Shown here: piece after piece, positions 32,216 to 36,763 of the stretch
How positions within the stretch are numbered: the stretch's first letter is position 1
Layout of the letters: the number at the start of each line of letters is the position of its first letter
Assembly (NCBI GenBank): GCA_016844285.1
Contig: JAENIS010000001.1
Span: 1-36,763 of the forward strand
Direction: 5' to 3'
DNA from: Dehalococcoidales bacterium
Lineage (GTDB): Bacteria; Chloroflexota; Dehalococcoidia; Dehalococcoidales; UBA2162
Length of the DNA stretch: 36,763 nucleotides
Notes under the pieces: generated by a model
The model's database searches: none
Seen by the model: only the letters and a program-made list of their open reading frames with translations
Told to the model about the DNA's origin: nothing
Program-made: the position numbers and the translations under genes

Positions 32216-33355
32216 ATGACAGTTAAGTTGAAAACACCGAATAAAGACATTGCGTACTGGGTAGGCTTCAGCCTGATACATGGTATCGGGCGCGTCCGGT
32301 TCAGCCAGCTTGAAAGCTACTTTGGTAACCTGGAGAACGCCTGGAAAGCGGCACCGTCTGAGCTAAAGCACTCCGGACTGGATGATAGCTCGATACGAAC
32401 TATCACCGCTTCCCGCCCCAGGATTTCTCTCGACGCCGAGATGGAAAAGCTTGACCGCTACGGAGTGCAGGTGCTTACCTGCCGGGATGATGACTATCCG
32501 TCCAGACTCAAAGAGATATACGACTACCCGCCGGTACTTTATGTCAGAGGCTCGTTACTGTCCCAGAATGAGTGGTGCCTGGCCGTCGTCGGCACCCGCC
32601 GGGCAACGGTTTATGGCCGGCAGGTAACCGAGGAAATCGTCGCTGACCTGGTACAGAATAAAATCACCATCGTCAGCGGCCTGGCCAAAGGGATTGATAC
32701 CATCGCCCACCACACTGCCCTGGAGGCGGGCGGACGGAGCATCGCCATCTTTGCCTGCGGGTTGGATATTGTCTACCCTGCTGAGAACGCTAATCTGGCC
32801 CGCCGCCTTATGGAACAGGGGGCTTTGGTAAGCGAGTATCCCCTGGGAACTAAACCCAGGGCAGAGAACTTCCCACGGCGTAATCGTATCATGAGTGGAC
32901 TGAGCCTGGGGGTGCTGGTGGTGGAAGCGGGAGAAACCAGCGGCGCCATCATCACCGCCCATCTGGCACTGGAACAAAATAGAGAGGTGTTCGCCATTCC
33001 CGGCAGCATCCTCTCGCCCGCCAGTAATGGCACTAACCTGCTCATCCAGGAAGGAGCCAAGCTAGTGCGCAATTGTCAGGATATCCTGGAAGAATTAAAC
33101 CTGACGGCGGTGGCTCATCAGTTGGAGATGAAAGAGCTAATACCGGCATCGGACACCGAGGTGCTGCTCCTGAAGCGACTCAGCGCCGAGCCGTCCCATA
33201 TTGACGAAGTCTGCCGCTTGAGCGGTCTGCCAATATCAACTGTCTCCAGCACGCTGGCAATGATGGAGCTAAAGGGTCTGGTCAAGCAGGTCGGGGCGAT
33301 GAACTACGCCCTGGCCAGGGAAATGAGAGAGGAATACCGGGTGAAAGTAGAATAA
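32216..33355 (+). CDS. dprA: DNA-processing protein DprA
   Basis: Single-stranded-DNA-binding protein that loads RecA on incoming DNA in natural transformation. About 379 residues from ATG 32216; a TTG at 32189 at the end of a family A repeat is also possible, and neither has a clear Shine-Dalgarno. An N-terminal helix-hairpin-helix-like part (GFSLIHGIGRVRFSQLESYF) is followed by the Rossmann-like core with VVGTRRATVYG, VSGLAKGIDTIAHHTAL, FACGLDIVYPAEN and ETSGAIITAHLALEQNREVF, and a C-terminal winged-helix (HIDEVCRLSGLPISTVSSTL). It is four bases from topA, so they form an operon. Confidence 0.95.
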   Translation: MTVKLKTPNKDIAYWVGFSLIHGIGRVRFSQLESYFGNLENAWKAAPSELKHSGLDDSSIRTITASRPRISLDAEMEKLDRYGVQVLTCRDDDYPSRLKEIYDYPPVLYVRGSLLSQNEWCLAVVGTRRATVYGRQVTEEIVADLVQNKITIVSGLAKGIDTIAHHTALEAGGRSIAIFACGLDIVYPAENANLARRLMEQGALVSEYPLGTKPRAENFPRRNRIMSGLSLGVLVVEAGETSGAIITAHLALEQNREVFAIPGSILSPASNGTNLLIQEGAKLVRNCQDILEELNLTAVAHQLEMKELIPASDTEVLLLKRLSAEPSHIDEVCRLSGLPISTVSSTLAMMELKGLVKQVGAMNYALAREMREEYRVKVE

Positions 33356-33359
33356 AACG

Positions 33360-35477
33360 ATGACGAAAAATCTGGTCGTAGTTGAATCACCGGCGAAAGC
33401 AAGGACGCTAAGCCGTTTTCTAGGGGACGATTACAGTCTCAAGGCCTCAATGGGCCACGTCAGAGACCTGCCCAAGAGCCGGCTGGGGGTAGACACTGAA
33501 AACGGCTTCACACCAAGCTATGTGGTGCCCAGGGAGAAAAGCAAGCTGGTGCGCGAGCTTAAAGAGGCAGCCAAGACGGCCGACACCATCTACCTGGCTA
33601 CCGACCCTGACCGGGAAGGAGAAGCCATCGCCTGGCATCTGGCCTCGGTGATGAAATCAGACGGGAAACGATACCGCCGTGTCACCTTCCATGAAATAAC
33701 CGAAGAGGCCATCAAACAAGCCTTCAAGCACCCCCGCGAGATAGATATACAGCTGGTTAATGCCCAGCAGGCACGCCGTATCCTGGATAGATTGGTCGGC
33801 TACAAGATTAGCCCACTCCTCTGGCGCAAGATAAGAAGAGGTCTCTCCGCCGGCAGGGTACAGTCGGTCGCATTACGGATTATTGTTGACCGTGAGCGCG
33901 AGATTGAAAAATTCGTTGCCGTGGAATACTGGAGTATCGAGGCCGAGCTGGCCAAGAAAATGCCAGCGACGGAGACGGTGACTTTCCGTGCCTCGCTGGT
34001 TGGTCTGGCTAACGGCACCAAGCTGGCGATTCACAATGAGCCGGAAGCAACGGCACTGAAAAACAACCTGGAAAAGGCAAGCTATAGCGTTGACAAGATA
34101 AAGACTAAAAAGGTGACCCGCCAGCCGGCACCGCCCTTCATCACCAGCACCCTGCAGCAGGAAGCCTGGCGCCGCTTCCGTTTCACTGCTCAGCACACCA
34201 TGGCAGTTGCCCAGCAGCTTTACGAGGGCCTGCCGGTAGGCGATGAGGGTAGCGTTGGACTGATTACCTATATGCGTACCGATTCTACCCAGGTGGCTCG
34301 CTCCGCCCTCGTTGAAGCCAGGGAATTTATCGATACGAAATATGGTGCTGAGTATCTGCCACCTCATCCCCGTTCTTTCGCTGTCGTGGTCAAGGGAGCA
34401 CAGGAAGCACACGAAGCCATCCGTCCCACCCGAATCCGACGGGAACCGGCCGCAATTAAGACTCACCTCACCAGCGACCAGTTCAAGGTTTACGAGCTTA
34501 TCTGGAAGCGGATGTTAGCCAGCCAGATGGCGGCGGCTCTCTTCGATAACACCAGCGTTGATATTGAAGCCAGTTGTCCGGCGCCTAAAGCTAACTATCT
34601 CTTACGAACCTCGGTCTCGGTCAACCGCTTCCCCGGTTTTATTATTCTCTATACCGAGCAAAAAGACCAGGCTGATGACGAAGAGAAGACAGGCTCAACA
34701 CTACCCCAACTGGAAAAGGGTGATGAGCTTAACCTGCTAGGGCTTTTCCCGGAGCAGCATTTTACCCAGCCACCACCCCGCTTTACGGAAGCCACCCTCA
34801 TTAAGATATTGGAGCAATATGGTATCGGGCGTCCCAGCACCTATGCCCCCATCCTCTCTACCATCCAGGAACGTGAGTACGTTATCAAAACCAGCGGCAG
34901 CTTCAAGCCCACCGAGATTGGTATTATCGTTAATGATTTAGTGGTTCAGTATTTCCCCGATATTGTTGATACCGAGTTCACCGCCCGCATGGAAGGAGAG
35001 CTGGACGAAATCGCCGATGAGAATCGGGATTGGGTGGGGGTGATTCAAAACTTCTACACCCCCTTCGAGAAAAGCCTGGAGAATGCCTCGTTAGTTATCG
35101 AGAAGGTTAAGCTGCCTGACGAAGTTACCGATGAGGTTTGCCCGAAATGTGGCAAACCAATGCTGGTCAAGACCGGGCGCTTCGGCAAGTTTCTGGCCTG
35201 TAGCGGCTACCCCGAATGCAAGACTACCAAGTCCTTTCAGGTCAAGACTGGCGCAAAATGTCCCGAGTGTGGCAGTGAGCTGATACAGAAAGTAAATAAA
35301 AAGAAGCGCACCTTCTATGGTTGCAGCAACTACCCCAACTGCACCTTCGCCATCAACTACAAGCCCCTCCCCCAACCCTGCCCGAAGTGCGGCAGCCTGC
35401 TGACTGTATATAAAGGTAAATGGGCAAAATGCACCAAGTGCAAGTATAGAGGGAAGATGGCAGAAGAGAAAGATTAG
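33360..35477 (+). CDS. topA: DNA topoisomerase I (type IA)
   Basis: Relaxes negatively supercoiled DNA. 705 residues. An N-terminal Toprim domain (VVESPAKARTLSRFLGDDY, DPDREGEAIAWHL) leads to the catalytic tyrosine Tyr304 in GLITYMRTDST, RPSTYAPILSTIQ, and a C-terminus with three four-cysteine zinc ribbons: CPKCGKP...CSGYPEC, CPECGSE...CSNYPNC and CPKCGSL...CTKC. The last is shorter. The length and architecture are ordinary for Chloroflexota and Firmicutes. It follows dprA by four bases, a common pairing. Confidence 0.97.
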   Translation: MTKNLVVVESPAKARTLSRFLGDDYSLKASMGHVRDLPKSRLGVDTENGFTPSYVVPREKSKLVRELKEAAKTADTIYLATDPDREGEAIAWHLASVMKSDGKRYRRVTFHEITEEAIKQAFKHPREIDIQLVNAQQARRILDRLVGYKISPLLWRKIRRGLSAGRVQSVALRIIVDREREIEKFVAVEYWSIEAELAKKMPATETVTFRASLVGLANGTKLAIHNEPEATALKNNLEKASYSVDKIKTKKVTRQPAPPFITSTLQQEAWRRFRFTAQHTMAVAQQLYEGLPVGDEGSVGLITYMRTDSTQVARSALVEAREFIDTKYGAEYLPPHPRSFAVVVKGAQEAHEAIRPTRIRREPAAIKTHLTSDQFKVYELIWKRMLASQMAAALFDNTSVDIEASCPAPKANYLLRTSVSVNRFPGFIILYTEQKDQADDEEKTGSTLPQLEKGDELNLLGLFPEQHFTQPPPRFTEATLIKILEQYGIGRPSTYAPILSTIQEREYVIKTSGSFKPTEIGIIVNDLVVQYFPDIVDTEFTARMEGELDEIADENRDWVGVIQNFYTPFEKSLENASLVIEKVKLPDEVTDEVCPKCGKPMLVKTGRFGKFLACSGYPECKTTKSFQVKTGAKCPECGSELIQKVNKKKRTFYGCSNYPNCTFAINYKPLPQPCPKCGSLLTVYKGKWAKCTKCKYRGKMAEEKD

Positions 35478-35499
35478 ACGTCCCATTATAGTGATTACA

Positions 35500-36763
35500 G
35501 TGACAACAAAGCAGAAGCTAAATAAACCGTTTGTGTTCACCACCACATTCGCTACTTATATTGCGACTCACATCATTGGTGAAGGCGGATCCGGGCGAAT
35601 ATTTGAGGCTAGTGATGATACTGGAGGCGTATGGGCAATCAAACAGCTTGAACCAGTAAAAGCCACAAAGGAAAAGGTGAAACGATTCAAGAATGAACTC
35701 CAGCTTTGCCTCAGGAATCAGCACCCCCACATTCTAACGGTTGTAGACCACGGCGTTTTTATCAAAGGTGAAGGCAACTCATTATTCTACGTCATGCCAC
35801 TTTACGACGGATCTCTTAGGGGCTTACTCAAAGCTGGCATCTCTCTACATAAGATTCTCAACTACTTTTCGCAGATTCTAGATGGTGTTGAAGCAGCACA
35901 TATGAAGGGCGTCGTGCACCGCGATTTGAAGCCTGAGAATATTCTCTATGCTGCTGGTGATGACCGCTTGGTCATAGCTGATTTTGGCATCGCGCGATTC
36001 GAAGAAGATGAACTATATACGGCGGTTGAGACCAAAGACTCAGCCCGGTTAGCCAATTTCCAGTACGCTGCTCCAGAGCAACGCAATCGTGGCACTGAAC
36101 CAGACCAACGTGCTGATATCTATGCTCTCGGACTCATATTAAACGAGATGTTCACTGGGGAAGTCCCTTCTGGCACAGGCTACAAAACAATAGCCAAAGT
36201 AGCCTCTAACTATGAATATTTGGACAGCATAGTTGAAGAAATGATGCGCCAATCACCAGACGAACGGATTGACTCGATAGAAAGCATAAAGAATCAACTA
36301 ATCGGACGAAAGAACGAATTCATAACGAGGCAAAAAGTTAGCAAGCTGAAAGACACAGTTGTTCCAATCACAGAACTAGATGATCCACTCATAGCCGATC
36401 CTCCTCGATTGGTTAATGTCGACTGGGAAAGGGGTAAACTGACTCTCTTTTTCCAGCGGCCTGTGAACGAAAAATGGGTATGGGCTTTACGAAACATGGG
36501 GAATTACACTTCGGTGTGGGGTAAAGAGCCTGAAGCTTTCGGCATCAGTGGAACTACGGCTGTAATTGCTGCTGCTGAAAACCAAGTCCAAAAGGTCATA
36601 GATTACTTCAATAATTGGCTACCTGCAGCAAATAGAGTTTATGCAGAGCGCATAAGGAGGGAGAAGAAGGAAGACGAAGAGAGACAACGGAAAGAACTCG
36701 AACGCCAAATTGCGGAGCAAGAGGCACGCCAACGAGTTCTCAAGAACATCAAGTTGACTAAAG
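35500..36763 (+). CDS. Eukaryotic-like Ser/Thr protein kinase with novel C-terminal region (3' end outside window)
   Basis: 421 codons are open to the window end. The kinase domain (about 20-270) has the P-loop GEGGSGRIF, the ATP Lys in WAIKQL, catalytic HRDLKPEN, DFG (ADFGIAR) and APEQR. The next part (PPRLVNVDWERGKLTLFFQR, then PVNEKWVWALRNMG) is not a known domain to me, and it ends in a charged coiled-coil stretch (RIRREKKEDEERQRKELERQ). There is no PASTA or membrane segment so far. GTG 35500 or 35491 may be the start; no Shine-Dalgarno is seen. The gene looks more AT-rich than topA, so it may open an accessory island. Confidence 0.88.
   Translation, partial: MTTKQKLNKPFVFTTTFATYIATHIIGEGGSGRIFEASDDTGGVWAIKQLEPVKATKEKVKRFKNELQLCLRNQHPHILTVVDHGVFIKGEGNSLFYVMPLYDGSLRGLLKAGISLHKILNYFSQILDGVEAAHMKGVVHRDLKPENILYAAGDDRLVIADFGIARFEEDELYTAVETKDSARLANFQYAAPEQRNRGTEPDQRADIYALGLILNEMFTGEVPSGTGYKTIAKVASNYEYLDSIVEEMMRQSPDERIDSIESIKNQLIGRKNEFITRQKVSKLKDTVVPITELDDPLIADPPRLVNVDWERGKLTLFFQRPVNEKWVWALRNMGNYTSVWGKEPEAFGISGTTAVIAAAENQVQKVIDYFNNWLPAANRVYAERIRREKKEDEERQRKELERQIAEQEARQRVLKNIKLTK

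Overview
The window looks like a chromosomal segment of an anaerobic Chloroflexota bacterium, most likely of the Dehalococcoidia. That assignment is an inference from gene content: a selenocysteine system, beta-oxidation-type CoA enzymes, rubrerythrin, an FdnH/NrfD-type membrane redox module, a DinR-type SOS box, a CIRCE operator and dense palindromic repeats. No 16S or marker phylogeny was available. Most of the window is ordinary core genome. The last 1.3 kb looks like the edge of an accessory region.

Layout. (1) 1-5115: selenocysteine locus. A divergent selD, cut by the window start, carries an in-frame UGA at codon 18 followed by a SECIS-like hairpin. It faces selA and selB, followed by a small zincin-like metallopeptidase. 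The matching tRNA-Sec (UCA) gene lies at 13136-13232, just upstream of a 3-hydroxyacyl-CoA dehydrogenase gene. The window therefore holds all four bacterial sel functions. (2) 5279-7545 (minus): a PAS-STAS regulator joined to the two subunits of a 3-oxoacid-type CoA transferase. (3) 7703-10334 (minus): a four-cluster ferredoxin subunit plus NrfD-type membrane subunit with no catalytic subunit beside them, and two tiny membrane proteins behind their own terminator. A NarL-type response regulator diverges from these, with three ACCTG boxes spaced exactly 20 bp upstream of it. (4) 11380-19091: MFS transporter, tRNA-Sec, hbd, two unrecognised small ORFs, a 2-hydroxyacid dehydrogenase, CoA-type Nudix hydrolase, rubrerythrin, RNA 2',3'-cyclic phosphodiesterase and an amidohydrolase. 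(5) 19417-24988: groES-groEL under a CIRCE variant, M16 peptidase, lexA with promoter and SOS box, branched-chain aminotransferase. (6) 25392-32044: methylmalonyl-CoA epimerase-like protein, RNase D-like exonuclease with HRDC, two tRNA-Ser genes, a methyltransferase, an NHL-repeat protein, an aconitase-family large/small subunit pair, a 20-bp copy of a tRNA-Ser 3' end, and a DUF1801 protein. (7) 32216-35477: dprA-topA. (8) 35500-end: a eukaryotic-like Ser/Thr kinase cut by the window end.

Two families of short palindromic, MITE-like repeats fill most longer intergenic gaps. Family A has ends resembling GAGATTGTTTAnTAACCTC. Family B has a CATTGCGAG core, often inside outer ends related to GGTTCTGTTTGnnTTTGGTTG. 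Several family A copies end directly against start codons. Functionally the genes point to acyl-CoA metabolism (CoA transferase, hydroxyacyl-CoA dehydrogenase, epimerase, CoA-type Nudix), selenoprotein synthesis, membrane redox chemistry, protein folding and DNA maintenance.
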